A stretch of DNA of 26,648 nucleotides from Methanosarcinales archaeon (GCA_025464645.1 JAODGF010000092.1:1-26648), one strand, 5' to 3'. Numbered from the stretch's first letter, positions 1 to 7,604 are shown. The notes: a model not told the origin generated them from the sequence alone. Numbers and translations: made by a program.

Positions 1-1114
1 TCCTCGCTTCTGTGAGTGAAAACGAAAAATCCGATACGATTTCACCCCCGAGAATCATCGGTTTCAATAACGGCTCCATATCCTTTGGCGGTGCTTCTTT
101 CACCAATCTTATCTCATCTTTTTCTTCTTCAATTACACCTTTCCGTCTATACACCTGCTTCTTCCCTCCCCGCTTCCCGCGCTTTGCACAAGGTTCTCCT
201 TCCTTTTCTATTATGTCCAGTGCGAAATCTATGCACCTGGCATTTGCAACGCATGTTCCCACGCCAAACCCTGCTACCACTTCTCGCAGTTCAATTACTT
301 CCTCTTCATCTATACCCCCGCTTACAAATATCCCCACGTTCTTATGACCTCTAATGTCAAGCTCCCACCTGACCTCCTCTATAATTCTCCTGAAGTCACC
401 CTTCCTCGAAGCTGGCGTATCCAGGCGAACAGCACGCAAAGATGCTCCAAGCGCTTCCGCCGCCATTATAGCCTCTTTTTTCTCGTCATAATAAGTATCG
501 CAGAGGCATATTCGAGGCACTTTCTTTGCAATAACTTCGTCAAACGCCTTCCACGCATCCTTCTGCCTGTCCTCACCGAAACATATAATCAAAGAATGCG
601 GCATTGTCCCTGTTGATTCTATTCCTATCCGTTCCGCACCGGCAACGCAACTCACACCGTCCATTCCACCAAGATACGCACATCGCTCTATCATCGCTGC
701 TAATGCTGGATGCTGCCTTCTGGTGCCGAAGGAAATGACAGGGACTTCGCCGGCAAGAAGCTTTATCCGTGACGCCTTTGTCGCTATCCCCGATTCATGA
801 CAGAGAAACCCTAATAAAGGCGTTTCGTATCTTCCGAACTCCAAATAACGCCCCTCAATACGCAACACCGGTTCGTAAGGGAAAAAAATCGTGCCTTCTG
901 GCATCGCATACACATCCACGTTCTTCCCTTCTAACAAATGAGCTGCATCTTTTAGTCCCGCTAACACCGCCCATCCTCCACTCGTGGTAGTAACCTCTGC
1001 CACTACATCTGGATTCACTCCTTTCTCCCTCAGCACCTCCTCTGTCCTGAGGAAGTATATATCCGTGGTTTTCCCTTCCAGAATGTCCTCGTCAGAAACA
1101 ATTGAGAATCCCAT
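1..1114 (-). CDS. pncB: Nicotinate phosphoribosyltransferase, archaeal type (3' end cut by window edge)
   Basis: The minus frame is open from an ATG at 1112-1114 to base 1 without a stop, giving about 371 codons of a family usually near 390. The product would make nicotinate mononucleotide from nicotinate and PRPP in NAD salvage. Visible family marks are SFGTRRQHPA (residues 128-137, with the conserved His135), the STGTMPHSL segment (167-175) and the GGIDEEEV region. A basic CAKRGKRGGKK segment near the end matches the position of the small Cys-rich domain of archaeal members, but only one Cys is seen there. It lies 15 nt downstream of the ACT-regulator gene, so the two are probably co-transcribed. 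I see no clear Shine-Dalgarno at this start. Family assignment is firm; kinetics and NAMPT-like alternatives cannot be judged. Confidence 0.88.
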   Translation of the reverse strand, partial: MGFSIVSDEDILEGKTTDIYFLRTEEVLREKGVNPDVVAEVTTTSGGWAVLAGLKDAAHLLEGKNVDVYAMPEGTIFFPYEPVLRIEGRYLEFGRYETPLLGFLCHESGIATKASRIKLLAGEVPVISFGTRRQHPALAAMIERCAYLGGMDGVSCVAGAERIGIESTGTMPHSLIICFGEDRQKDAWKAFDEVIAKKVPRICLCDTYYDEKKEAIMAAEALGASLRAVRLDTPASRKGDFRRIIEEVRWELDIRGHKNVGIFVSGGIDEEEVIELREVVAGFGVGTCVANARCIDFALDIIEKEGEPCAKRGKRGGKKQVYRRKGVIEEEKDEIRLVKEAPPKDMEPLLKPMILGGEIVSDFSFSLTEAR

Positions 1115-1129
1115 ATCTGTCGCTTATTT

Positions 1130-1660
1130 TTACCTTTTTTGTTTCATAGCAGTTGGCGGGTGAATTTGTACCCCTTTTACATTCCTTATCCGCCCTATCT
1201 CCTCTATTAACTCCCCTGGTATCTTCTTATCGGTGATAATGGTGAGTTTTGGGTCATCCACGAGATAAGGATCATCGCTAACTGCTTGTCTTATGCTAAT
1301 CCCTCGCCTTGCTATCAACGTAGCAACTTCGCCAAGGATTCCTCTTTTTTTAGCATCCGTAGGATGTATTATAACCACACTTAGCCCTAACAAAGGAGCG
1401 ACATCAGAAAGAAATGCAAGAGAACGTATATTTCCAAATATTCTCTTCAACTCAGGCTCCTTTAGGATCCTTTTCACCGTCATATCCACTACTCGCCGAT
1501 CCACGCCTATCTCGTTTGCTATCTGCGTATGTGGTATCTCAATCCCGCCCGAAACCACTTTTCCTTCGGAACTCACCTGAAACCCCCTTTCCAACAATAG
1601 CTCTATAACCCTCCTTTGCGATGGAAACCCTTCAAACTTCTCTACTACCTCTCGCCACAT
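1130..1660 (-). CDS. Predicted amino-acid metabolism regulator with ACT domain (COG2150-like)
   Basis: A 176-aa soluble protein. The N-terminal part (about 1-75) looks like a helix-turn-helix domain: it has QRRVIELLLERGF, then IPHTQIANEIGVDRRVVDMT, which fits recognition of DNA by a winged helix. The C-terminal part (about 88-165) fits an ACT domain, with SVVIIHPTDAKKRGILGEVA and IARRGISIRQAVSDDP, a fold that often binds amino acids. This architecture matches the archaeal COG2150 family, annotated as predicted regulators of amino-acid metabolism. No target is known from the sequence. It sits between a small membrane protein gene (127 nt upstream) and the nicotinate phosphoribosyltransferase gene (15 nt downstream). 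The family call is good; the ligand is unknown. Confidence 0.75.
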   Translation of the reverse strand: MWREVVEKFEGFPSQRRVIELLLERGFQVSSEGKVVSGGIEIPHTQIANEIGVDRRVVDMTVKRILKEPELKRIFGNIRSLAFLSDVAPLLGLSVVIIHPTDAKKRGILGEVATLIARRGISIRQAVSDDPYLVDDPKLTIITDKKIPGELIEEIGRIRNVKGVQIHPPTAMKQKR

Positions 1661-1746
1661 CGTCTTATCGAAACTCCAAACAACCCAAAAGTTCCAATAC
1701 TGCCAATTTTTGGGTCGTCTTTTTGCTTTGTTCCATTTTTCTTAGG

Positions 1747-1786
1747 ATTTGTCATTGGGATTTGGTAGTATTTGTCATTGGGATTT
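1747..1786. repeat. 17-nt direct repeat ATTTGTCATTGGGATTT, two copies
   Basis: Identical 17-mers are present at 1747-1763 and 1770-1786, 23 nt apart, in the gap between the coiled-coil membrane protein and the ACT regulator. A 13-nt part of the same text, inverted (AAATCCCAATGAC), recurs at 18002-18014. The gap shows no ORF of its own. Confidence 0.8.
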
Positions 1787-1787
1787 T

Positions 1788-2105
1788 TTACCTATACCCT
1801 CTCTTCACTATCTCCTCTCTTACTTCGTTTAATCTTCGCGTTGCGCTATCCACTTTCTCACGCACTTCCTCTTCCACCGATTGCATGCTCACGCGTAAAG
1901 ACCGCTCCTTCTCATTTATCGCCTCTTCCATTTTCCTTAATCGTTCACCCACACTTAAAAACAAAATAGCAAGCATTCCTATCAATATCACTGCGGACAT
2001 TACGATCACCGGGTCCCTGGCACGATAGTCATATACTAACTTATACACCAGCACAAAAGCAGAGAAGACCATCACAACCGAAAAGATTATATCTCTTGCT
2101 TCCAT
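1788..2105 (-). CDS. Small membrane protein with two TM helices and a coiled-coil tail
   Basis: A 105-aa protein that I do not recognise. Residues about 6-25 and 33-52 are hydrophobic and should form two membrane helices separated by a short charged loop (YDYRARDP). Residues about 54-100 are highly charged with heptad-like spacing (RLRKMEEAINEKERSL, then VEEEVREKVDSATRRLNE), which suggests a cytoplasmic coiled coil. The start is supported by a strong AGGAGGT Shine-Dalgarno just upstream (about 2111-2117). The downstream ACT-regulator gene is separated by 127 nt that contain a short direct repeat, so co-transcription is possible but not certain. Two-helix plus coiled-coil proteins often act as scaffolds or in oligomers; no function is claimed here. 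Confidence 0.65.
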   Translation of the reverse strand: MEARDIIFSVVMVFSAFVLVYKLVYDYRARDPVIVMSAVILIGMLAILFLSVGERLRKMEEAINEKERSLRVSMQSVEEEVREKVDSATRRLNEVREEIVKRGYR

Positions 2106-2167
2106 ATTTCAGCACCTCCTCCTTATTTTTTATTCCCTATCATTCATAGCATAATAATCTATCATTT

Positions 2168-2180
2168 TCATATATATAAC
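2168..2180. promoter_or_regulatory. Possible TATA box between divergent genes
   Basis: The AT-rich text CATATATATAAC lies midway between the minus-strand start at 2105 and the plus-strand start at 2238, in an otherwise gene-free stretch. Its self-complementary form means it could serve either strand. The distance to either start is about 60 nt, which is longer than a typical archaeal leader, so the assignment is weak. Confidence 0.3.
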
Positions 2181-2237
2181 CAGAAGATTACTATTTCCAT
2201 ATTTTTCTTTTAGAACAGGCATTCTTTTTATGAAAAA

Positions 2238-2951
2238 GTGTTGCAAGGTAAAAAGACCGTGCTCATCCTGGCAGGCGGAAAAAGCCAAAGATTTCAATCT
2301 AAGCCCTTACAGGGCTTGCGGGTAAGCCCTTCCGGGGCTTGCGGGGGCACGGGCAGAGCCCGTGATGGGACAGAGCCCCACAATAAATGCTTCATCATCT
2401 TAAATAACAAACCGCTCATACAGCATACTATTGATAGAGCATCAAGTATAGCAGACGAAATAATAGTAGCTGCACGAGATGAGAAGCAGGGAGAACAAAT
2501 CGAGCATAAAATACCTCAGAAGATCATTTTGGTCTTTGACTCTCTAAAGGACGCTGGTCCGCTTGCAGGTCTTCTATCGGGTTTAGAAAGTGCTTCTTTT
2601 TCGCTTTCGCTCGTCATTGGCTGTGACATGCCTTTTGTAAGCCGCGATGTTGCAAAATTTCTATTTGAGATAGCATCTACGGGATACGATGCCGTAGTGC
2701 CGAGATGGGGAAACGGGCTGGTAGAGCCATTGCACGCGGTCTATCGAAAGAAGCCGATGCTGGCAGCGATAAAAGAGGCGACAGGAAAAGGCGAGAGGAG
2801 GATTTTTGACGTTTTATCGCGTCTTAAAAACATTTATTTCGTATCTGTAAAGGAAATAAAGGAGATAGACCCAAGTTTAAAGACGTTTATAAATATAAAT
2901 ACGCCTGAAGAGTTGAATAAAATCCAAATATCAAGATTTTTTCTTGTGTAA
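2238..2951 (+). CDS. mobA: MobA-like molybdenum cofactor guanylyltransferase with in-frame hairpin-repeat insertion
   Basis: A 237-aa nucleotidyltransferase that starts at GTG. It has VLILAGGKSQRF (8-19), the glycine-rich nucleotide-binding loop of MobA-type enzymes, then NKCFIILNNKPLIQH (49-63), VVGCDMPF-like LVIGCDMPFV and a VEPLHAVY segment. These are the hallmarks of the MobA family, which transfers GMP from GTP to molybdopterin. Residues 22-48 are foreign to the family: 81 nt (2301-2381), exactly 27 codons, made of three hairpins, sit between the Arg of the loop and the Lys that normally follows two or three residues later. The reading frame is kept, but the active-site loop is disrupted. 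The last residues (ISRFFLV) run into low-complexity text and may be an extended C terminus. It could be functional, slow or a pseudogene. Confidence 0.78.
   Translation: MLQGKKTVLILAGGKSQRFQSKPLQGLRVSPSGACGGTGRARDGTEPHNKCFIILNNKPLIQHTIDRASSIADEIIVAARDEKQGEQIEHKIPQKIILVFDSLKDAGPLAGLLSGLESASFSLSLVIGCDMPFVSRDVAKFLFEIASTGYDAVVPRWGNGLVEPLHAVYRKKPMLAAIKEATGKGERRIFDVLSRLKNIYFVSVKEIKEIDPSLKTFININTPEELNKIQISRFFLV
2301..2381 (+). repeat. Three-hairpin GC-rich repeat inserted in mobA
   Basis: Three 17-nt hairpins lie close together, each with a 6- or 7-bp stem. They are at 2301-2317 (AAGCCCT-TAC-AGGGCTT), 2324-2340 (AAGCCC-TTCCG-GGGCTT) and 2348-2364 (CACGGGC-AGA-GCCCGTG). The first two are also a tandem repeat with a 23-nt period, because AAGCCCTT and GGGCTTGCGGG recur. 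The block is richer in G+C than the surrounding gene and starts exactly at a codon boundary. It is 81 nt if its end is taken where MobA homology resumes (NKC). It resembles mobile palindromic repeats that insert in frame, but no second copy of the whole block is seen in this window. Confidence 0.8.
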
Positions 2952-2969
2952 ATCTGTGTAATCTTGTGG

Positions 2970-3674
2970 TTACAATAATTGCTTGAAATAAGCCCAAAAA
3001 GGTGTTCTCTTACAACTCTTTATCCCTACCTTCCCCTCTTTTAGCCCTCTCAAAATCGCTTCTACCTGTATCTTTTCTTTTGTTTTTTGCTCTGCTTCTG
3101 TCTCGACCTCTACTTCAACAGTTGCAAGACCCACGCATTCCGCGGTATGCGCATCACTCCCTACAACCGCGGTGATATTTCTACGAGCTGCCTTCCTCCT
3201 TGCCTTTTCGTTCGCAGTGCCGAGGAAATACCGGGAATTAAAGATTTCTATTGCATCTATCTCCAATTCAGAATGCATGCAAAGGTTACCGATGCTGTGG
3301 CGGAAAGGATGGAAGGGATGAGGTGCAATAATTACAACGGTGCTATTCTTTTCCTTCTCTTTCTCTCTCGCTATTCTTATCGTCTCCGCTGGTGACAATC
3401 CCTCCTTTATCTCTTCTTCCACACCGAGCACGATTAAATGACCTTTAGAAGTCGTTACTTCTATCCCGGGGATGATTATTAAATTCAAATCATTACCAGC
3501 TACGTATTTTCGCGCAGCAAAAAAACCTTCCATTGTATCGTGGTCGCATATTGCGATACCATCCAGCTTTTTCGCTATTGCACTTTCCATTATTTTTTCC
3601 ACTGAATCCTCTCCATCATGTGAGTAATTTGTGTGCACATGCAAGTCGAGGATTAGCTTCGGTGTTGGAAGCAT
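2970..3674 (-). CDS. PHP-domain metal-dependent phosphoesterase
   Basis: A 234-aa soluble protein with the metal-ligand set of the PHP superfamily. Seen are LDLHVHTNYSHD (His12, His14, His19, Asp20), AICDHDTMEG (Asp44, His45, Asp46), IPGIEVTTSKGH (Glu72, His79), IIAPHPFHP (His119 and neighbours) and VVGSDAHTAE (Asp174, His176). Members hydrolyse phosphoesters, including nucleotide or amino-acid phosphates, or RNA in the TrpH/YciV group; the substrate cannot be told from sequence. The protein is complete and near the usual length for stand-alone PHP proteins. It ends 18 nt from the convergent mobA-like gene and lies 42 nt downstream of the tail-module gene at 3717, so it could be the last gene of that transcript. 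Confidence 0.82.
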   Translation of the reverse strand: MLPTPKLILDLHVHTNYSHDGEDSVEKIMESAIAKKLDGIAICDHDTMEGFFAARKYVAGNDLNLIIIPGIEVTTSKGHLIVLGVEEEIKEGLSPAETIRIAREKEKEKNSTVVIIAPHPFHPFRHSIGNLCMHSELEIDAIEIFNSRYFLGTANEKARRKAARRNITAVVGSDAHTAECVGLATVEVEVETEAEQKTKEKIQVEAILRGLKEGKVGIKSCKRTPFWAYFKQLL

Positions 3675-3716
3675 CGTTAGTCGTAATAAAACAGACCATT
3701 CTTTAGAAAAAGAAAC

Positions 3717-4055
3717 TCAGGGACTGAGCCACCCGTGTACAAACATAGCAATCAAATATAAAGCAAAAAAGAGAAGCACCAGTAGCAATCCGACTCCTAT
3801 ACTTATACTCTCCACGGGTTCTTCCACTGGACGCATCTTCACTTCTTCCAAATCCCGCTCATAATACTTATATACGGGTTGTATTACCTGATTGTAAACA
3901 AAAACAAAAGGTTTTAACAGCGCTACGCCTATCATGTCAGCTATCATTCTTGTTGTTCTCAGTGGATTCTTGCCGAAACTGACAAGAGAATCCGCCATTC
4001 TCAACACCACCTTCTTCACCGCAATCGCAAAATTCGATGACTCTTTTTCATCCAT
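3717..4055 (-). CDS. Free-standing copy of the antiporter C-terminal tail module
   Basis: A 112-aa protein nearly the same as the last part of the adjacent 633-aa antiporter-like subunit. Both contain RMADS or RIADS, SFGKNPLR or MFGKNPLR, then KYYERDLEEVKMRPVEE, followed by a Gly-rich hydrophobic helix (GVGLLLVLLFFALYLIAM here). The N-terminal half is amphipathic and the C terminus is a single membrane helix ending at 112. It starts with a good GAGGAGG Shine-Dalgarno just upstream and follows the 633-aa gene by 12 nt, so it is almost certainly co-transcribed with it. The simplest origin is partial duplication of the 3' end of that gene. Function is unknown; an accessory or assembly subunit of the membrane complex is plausible. 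Confidence 0.72.
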   Translation of the reverse strand: MDEKESSNFAIAVKKVVLRMADSLVSFGKNPLRTTRMIADMIGVALLKPFVFVYNQVIQPVYKYYERDLEEVKMRPVEEPVESISIGVGLLLVLLFFALYLIAMFVHGWLSP

Positions 4056-4067
4056 TTTAAGTCCTCC

Positions 4068-5969
4068 TCATACTAAGCCAGCCAGCCGCATAGCAATCAA
4101 ATACAAAGCGAAAAAGAGAAAAATCAGCAACAACCCCGTCCCTATGCTCATTTTTTCCATTTCCTCCACTGGTCGCATCTTCACTTCCTCCAGATCCCGT
4201 TCATAATACTTGTAAACCGGGTGTATTACCAAGTTGAAAACGAAAATAAATGGTTTCAACAGCGATACTCCCACCGTATCTATCATCACTCTTGCTCCTC
4301 TCAATGGATTCTTGCCGAACATGATGAAAGAATCCGCAATTCTCAATACTCTTCTCTCCACGCCAACCGCAAAACGCAATAATGGATGCTCGCAGAACCA
4401 TATAAATCCTCTGCCTGCCTTTCTATACAGATAATCTATATCATACGTTATTTTATCATGTGGCGTAATTAAAATTCTAAGCGAGAAGAACATAAATGCG
4501 GTCATCGCCAATAATTCCAGTGTGCCGAGTGTATGCCCAACTGCGAAAGCATGATACTGTAATGCCACCGTTCTATAAGGGAGAATTTCATACAGTATTT
4601 TCGGATATACTCCAAAGGCAACGCAAAGGAATGCCGTAACGCTCATCGGAAATAGCATAAATAACGGTGCTTCCTTCGCTTCTATTTCATCGTTTCTCCT
4701 GAAAAAGGTGAAATAAGTAAGCTTTAAGAAAGACAGGAATGTGCCTACCGAGCCGAGCATCAAAGCGAGAGCAAGAATATGCATGTGTGAAAGTTCCGCT
4801 GCGTGAATTACCATTCCTTTACTCACGTACCCATTAAACCCGACAACACCCGAAATAGAGAGAGCAGCTATCACGCATGTTATCGTGGTCACTGGCATCT
4901 TCTTCGCCAGCCCACCAAGTTCTGTGAGGTTGTTCCTTCCTGTCGCATATATCACCGAACCCATACACATAAACAGCAGTGCCTTATACAGGATATGATT
5001 GAAAACGTGCGCGATTCCTCCGTTTATCCCTATATACGTGCCTATTCCTACTCCTGCCACCATGTAACCCACCTGGGATATGATATGATAAGACAGGAGT
5101 TTTCGCACATCATTCTGCAGCAGTGCAAATATAACACCATAGAGACACATCACACCGCCCATGTACGCGACAAAGGGGATTTCGCTACCGAACAGCGAAA
5201 GTTCGGCACCCGGAAAAGTCCTTGCAAGTGCATATACACCCGTCTTTGTCGTGAATACGCACATGAATACGGCACCTGCTATCGTCGCCTTCGGATATGA
5301 ATCCGGCAGCCACGTATGCAGTGTTATAAATGCCGTGTTCACTCCTATCCCTATAAGCAGAAGGAAGTATCCTATGCCCGGTTCCACAAAGAAGTGCCCA
5401 ATGCCCGATTCCGCGGAAACCATCGAGATAGAGCCTGTGCTCATGTAATTTATTATTATCCCGGCGAGAAGAGAACAGCCGCCAAACAGGTGAAACAAGA
5501 TATATCGCATCCCCGCGTTCGTCGCGCGTTCTGTCCGGCTGTACCATATCAAACCGAGCGAAGAAAACGCCATTATCTCCCAGAAGATGTATAAAGTAAA
5601 GAGATCTCCGGCAAATACCGCACCCAGCGCACTTCCTAAATAAAGCAATCCACATACAAATTCGCCATTCTCTTTTACCACGTCTAACGAATATAATATC
5701 GCGGCAGCGCCGATTATGGCAAATATATAGCCCATTATAAGGCTCAACGGGTCAACATACAGGAATATCAGCTCAAATCCTGAGACAGAAAATTCCCATT
5801 CCCCTGGTGCAGGAGATCTCAGCGCTGCCACACCGATCAACCCAAGAGCAGCTAAAATAATGAGATAAATCTTCCTCACCCTGCCCTTTCCGAACAGAGG
5901 TATTAACGCAGCCCCTGCAAAGTAAATAAGAACCGGCGGTATATTTGGTATGCTACTTATATCAATCAT
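4068..5969 (-). CDS. MrpD/NuoL-like antiporter subunit with C-terminal tail module
   Basis: A 633-aa polytopic membrane protein of the proton-translocating antiporter-like family (Mrp subunit D, NuoL/M/N). Residues about 1-500 form the usual helix bundle. Visible are GDLFTLYIFWEIMAFSS with Glu131 in TM5, LHTWLPDSYP (218-226), FTTKTGVYAL with Lys242 in TM8, NHILYKALLF with Lys329 (the NuoL Lys342 position), and GYVSKGM with Lys384. The TM7 lysine seen just before the LHxWLPD motif in NuoM and classical MrpD is Asn211 here. Residues about 515-633 are an added tail with FIWFCEHPLL, FGKNPLRGAR, YYERDLEE and a last hydrophobic helix. The start overlaps the small 2-TM gene upstream by 8 nt. Likely a proton/sodium-translocating subunit; the partner complex is unknown. 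Confidence 0.87.
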   Translation of the reverse strand: MIDISSIPNIPPVLIYFAGAALIPLFGKGRVRKIYLIILAALGLIGVAALRSPAPGEWEFSVSGFELIFLYVDPLSLIMGYIFAIIGAAAILYSLDVVKENGEFVCGLLYLGSALGAVFAGDLFTLYIFWEIMAFSSLGLIWYSRTERATNAGMRYILFHLFGGCSLLAGIIINYMSTGSISMVSAESGIGHFFVEPGIGYFLLLIGIGVNTAFITLHTWLPDSYPKATIAGAVFMCVFTTKTGVYALARTFPGAELSLFGSEIPFVAYMGGVMCLYGVIFALLQNDVRKLLSYHIISQVGYMVAGVGIGTYIGINGGIAHVFNHILYKALLFMCMGSVIYATGRNNLTELGGLAKKMPVTTITCVIAALSISGVVGFNGYVSKGMVIHAAELSHMHILALALMLGSVGTFLSFLKLTYFTFFRRNDEIEAKEAPLFMLFPMSVTAFLCVAFGVYPKILYEILPYRTVALQYHAFAVGHTLGTLELLAMTAFMFFSLRILITPHDKITYDIDYLYRKAGRGFIWFCEHPLLRFAVGVERRVLRIADSFIMFGKNPLRGARVMIDTVGVSLLKPFIFVFNLVIHPVYKYYERDLEEVKMRPVEEMEKMSIGTGLLLIFLFFALYLIAMRLAGLV

Positions 5970-6162
5970 CTTGCTTCCCCTCTCTTTGTATTAGGGACAA
6001 TACCTTAGCCATAACCACGAAAAAAACTACTCCTATCGCCCCGTATAAAACGCCTGTAAAAAGCTCTGAATAGGAATGTATCACAAATACGAATACCGCT
6101 GATACTACTAATACTACACATGCAATCACTATCAGCAGCCCTTTCAGTACTTTTCTATCCAT
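5962..6162 (-). CDS. Small 2-TM partner protein of the 633-aa antiporter subunit
   Basis: A 66-aa protein with two hydrophobic segments (about 7-27 and 33-58) and a charged C terminus (QREGKQDD). It precedes and overlaps the 633-aa subunit gene by 8 nt, so translational coupling is likely, and a GAGGAATAGAG Shine-Dalgarno precedes its ATG. The same place before the 614-aa antiporter-like subunit is held by a similar small 2-TM protein (9558-9791). Small proteins of this kind accompany MrpD-like genes in several anaerobes, as far as I recall, but I have no name for the family. The inferred role is a structural subunit of the membrane complex. Confidence 0.68.
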   Translation of the reverse strand: MDRKVLKGLLIVIACVVLVVSAVFVFVIHSYSELFTGVLYGAIGVVFFVVMAKVLSLIQREGKQDD

Positions 6163-6199
6163 CTCTATTCCTCCATCATACTTCCATTGATAGCATCAT

Positions 6200-6232
6200 T
6201 AATTTTTATATGGTATATAAAACATAACCATT
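6200..6232. promoter_or_regulatory. Divergent AT-rich promoter region
   Basis: The 109-nt gap between the minus-strand start at 6162 and the plus-strand start at 6272 holds TTTTTATATGG and GTATATAAAAC on overlapping positions. Either can be read as an archaeal TATA box, one for each direction. Distances of about 40-60 nt to the starts are compatible with short leaders. No BRE is clear. Confidence 0.4.
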
Positions 6233-6271
6233 TTTTATTTTTTATATAGGGAAAAGGGTGAAAAAAAGAAG

Positions 6272-6685
6272 ATGGCAATAGAGGCTTTAGAAGTTAGGGA
6301 TGTAATGACACCGCAAGTCGTTACCGAAGATGAAGAGACGCCCGTCACTAAGATCTCCACGGACATGGAAGTGTCGGGAATAGGCAGCGTGGTTATAACA
6401 AAGGAAGATAAACCCGTAGGGATAATTACTGACCGGGACATAGCGACAAAAGTTATCATGAAGAATAGAAGACCGAGTGAAATCAAGGCAAAAGAGATAA
6501 TGTCCTCTCCTTTGATCACTATCGAGCCTGATACATCTATTGAGAAAGCATGTGAACTCTTAGCAGAGAAGGGCATTAGGAGAGTACCGGTGATTGAAGA
6601 TGATAAGCTCGTAGGCATTATAAGCGTGAGAAACATATTGACGAGAAACCCAACGTGTGTAAGCAAATTCTATCCGTTGGGATAG
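6272..6685 (+). CDS. CBS-pair protein 1 of the tandem array
   Basis: A 137-aa protein made of two CBS motifs and little else. Residues about 8-60 hold VRDVMTPQVVTEDEETP and GSVVITKEDKPVGIITDRD; residues about 75-130 hold AKEIMSSPLITIEPDTS and KGIRRVPVIEDDKLVGIISV. CBS pairs commonly bind adenine nucleotides (AMP, ADP, ATP or SAM) and act as energy sensors. It starts at ATG with GGGTG upstream and is followed after 24 nt by a close paralogue, so the three genes at 6272-7584 form one transcript. The C terminus, TRNPTCVSKFYPLG, has counterparts in the paralogues. The gene is divergent from the antiporter module at 5962, so shared regulation is possible. The ligand is unknown. Confidence 0.85.
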   Translation: MAIEALEVRDVMTPQVVTEDEETPVTKISTDMEVSGIGSVVITKEDKPVGIITDRDIATKVIMKNRRPSEIKAKEIMSSPLITIEPDTSIEKACELLAEKGIRRVPVIEDDKLVGIISVRNILTRNPTCVSKFYPLG

Positions 6686-6709
6686 AAGAAAAAAAGGAGA
6701 AAGAGAAAG

Positions 6710-7102
6710 ATGAAGGTTAATGAGATAATGAGCTTTCCCGTCATCACTGAAGATGAAGATGCTTCGGTCAGTATAATATTGAAGCACATGGAACAGTCGC
6801 GAATAGGAAGTGTAGTGATAACAAAGGAAGATAAACCCATAGGGATAATTGTTGATCATGATATAGCGGCAAAGGTTATAATGAAGGATAGAAGCCCAGA
6901 CGAGGTGAAAGCGAAGGAAATCATGTCTGCTCCTTTGATCACCGTTGGATCAGACGCATCGGTGGAGGAAGCAAGCGGGCTCCTGGCGAGGAAGGGTATA
7001 CGAAGGCTACCAGTTGCTGACGGTGATACGCTTGTGGGTATTGTAAGTATTAGAAATATATTGACAGAAGAGCCAGTGCAGGTTAGAAGATATATACCCT
7101 GA
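6710..7102 (+). CDS. CBS-pair protein 2 of the tandem array
   Basis: A 130-aa paralogue of its neighbours. It has VNEIMSFPVITEDEDAS and GSVVITKEDKPIGIIVDHD, then AKEIMSAPLITVGSDAS and KGIRRLPVADGDTLVGIVSI. The ligand-loop position that reads TDRD in the other copies is VDHD here, which may change nucleotide binding. It ends in EEPVQVRRYIP, the array's shared C-terminal pattern. It lies 24 nt after copy 1 and 71 nt before copy 3. The small spacing argues for one transcript. Copies differ enough (roughly two-thirds identical by eye) to suggest separate ligands or partners, but this is inference. Confidence 0.85.
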   Translation: MKVNEIMSFPVITEDEDASVSIILKHMEQSRIGSVVITKEDKPIGIIVDHDIAAKVIMKDRSPDEVKAKEIMSAPLITVGSDASVEEASGLLARKGIRRLPVADGDTLVGIVSIRNILTEEPVQVRRYIP

Positions 7103-7173
7103 TGTCCTCGAGTACGACTGAAAAATCGAAAAAATATGAAGGGCTATAAAGAAAAAGGAAGTGAAAGAAGAAA

Positions 7174-7584
7174 ATGGCGAGGGAATTCGGATTAGAAGTT
7201 GGGGATGTAATGACCTATCCGGCTATCACGGAAGATGAAGAGGCATCAGTCGCCGAAATATCGAAGTGCATGAAAATGTCGGGCATAGGCAGTGTGGTCA
7301 TAACAAAAGAAGATAAGCCCATAGGGATAGTTACTGACCGTGACATAGTGATAAAAGTTATGATGAAGAATCGAAACCCGAGTAAGGTAAAAGTGAAAGA
7401 GATAATGTCCTCCCCTTTGGTGACTATTGAATCAGATGTGTCCCTTAGGAGTGCATGCAAGCTCCTGCTGGAGAAGGGTATAAGAAGATTGCTCGTGAGT
7501 GATGACGGCGAACTCGTGGGCATTGTAAGTCTTAGAAATATAGTGACAAGAGAGCCGCTGCACGTAAGAAAATATCTATTTTAA
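7174..7584 (+). CDS. CBS-pair protein 3 of the tandem array
   Basis: A 136-aa protein with two CBS motifs. The first has VGDVMTYPAITEDEEAS and GIVTDRDIVIKVMMKN; the second has VKEIMSSPLVTIESDVS and KGIRRLLVSDDGELVGIVSL. It ends in TREPLHVRKYLF. A GGAAGTGAAAG element precedes the ATG. It is the last of three tandem copies, and a possible terminator hairpin (7605-7626) follows before the convergent antiporter operon. The paralogues most similar to it here are the other two array members and the CBS pairs at 16.2-18.0 kb. The function is probably nucleotide sensing; no enzyme domain is attached. Confidence 0.85.
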   Translation: MAREFGLEVGDVMTYPAITEDEEASVAEISKCMKMSGIGSVVITKEDKPIGIVTDRDIVIKVMMKNRNPSKVKVKEIMSSPLVTIESDVSLRSACKLLLEKGIRRLLVSDDGELVGIVSLRNIVTREPLHVRKYLF

Positions 7585-7604
7585 AAAGAGTGAAAAAAGT
7601 TGAA

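Noticed and set aside
12..990. Several open frames of 73-112 codons on the plus strand
   Set aside because: They lie opposite the nicotinate phosphoribosyltransferase gene, have skewed composition (Ser/Pro/Leu-rich) and no motifs; they are antisense shadows.
2941..2969. Repeat text TCTGTGTAATCTTGTGG after mobA as a mobile element
   Set aside because: Only a few weak, short units are visible and no inverted ends; not enough to call.
4803..5655. Open frames of 92-165 codons on both strands inside the 633-aa subunit
   Set aside because: They overlap a gene with clear motifs and have improbable His/Tyr/Arg-rich composition; shadows.
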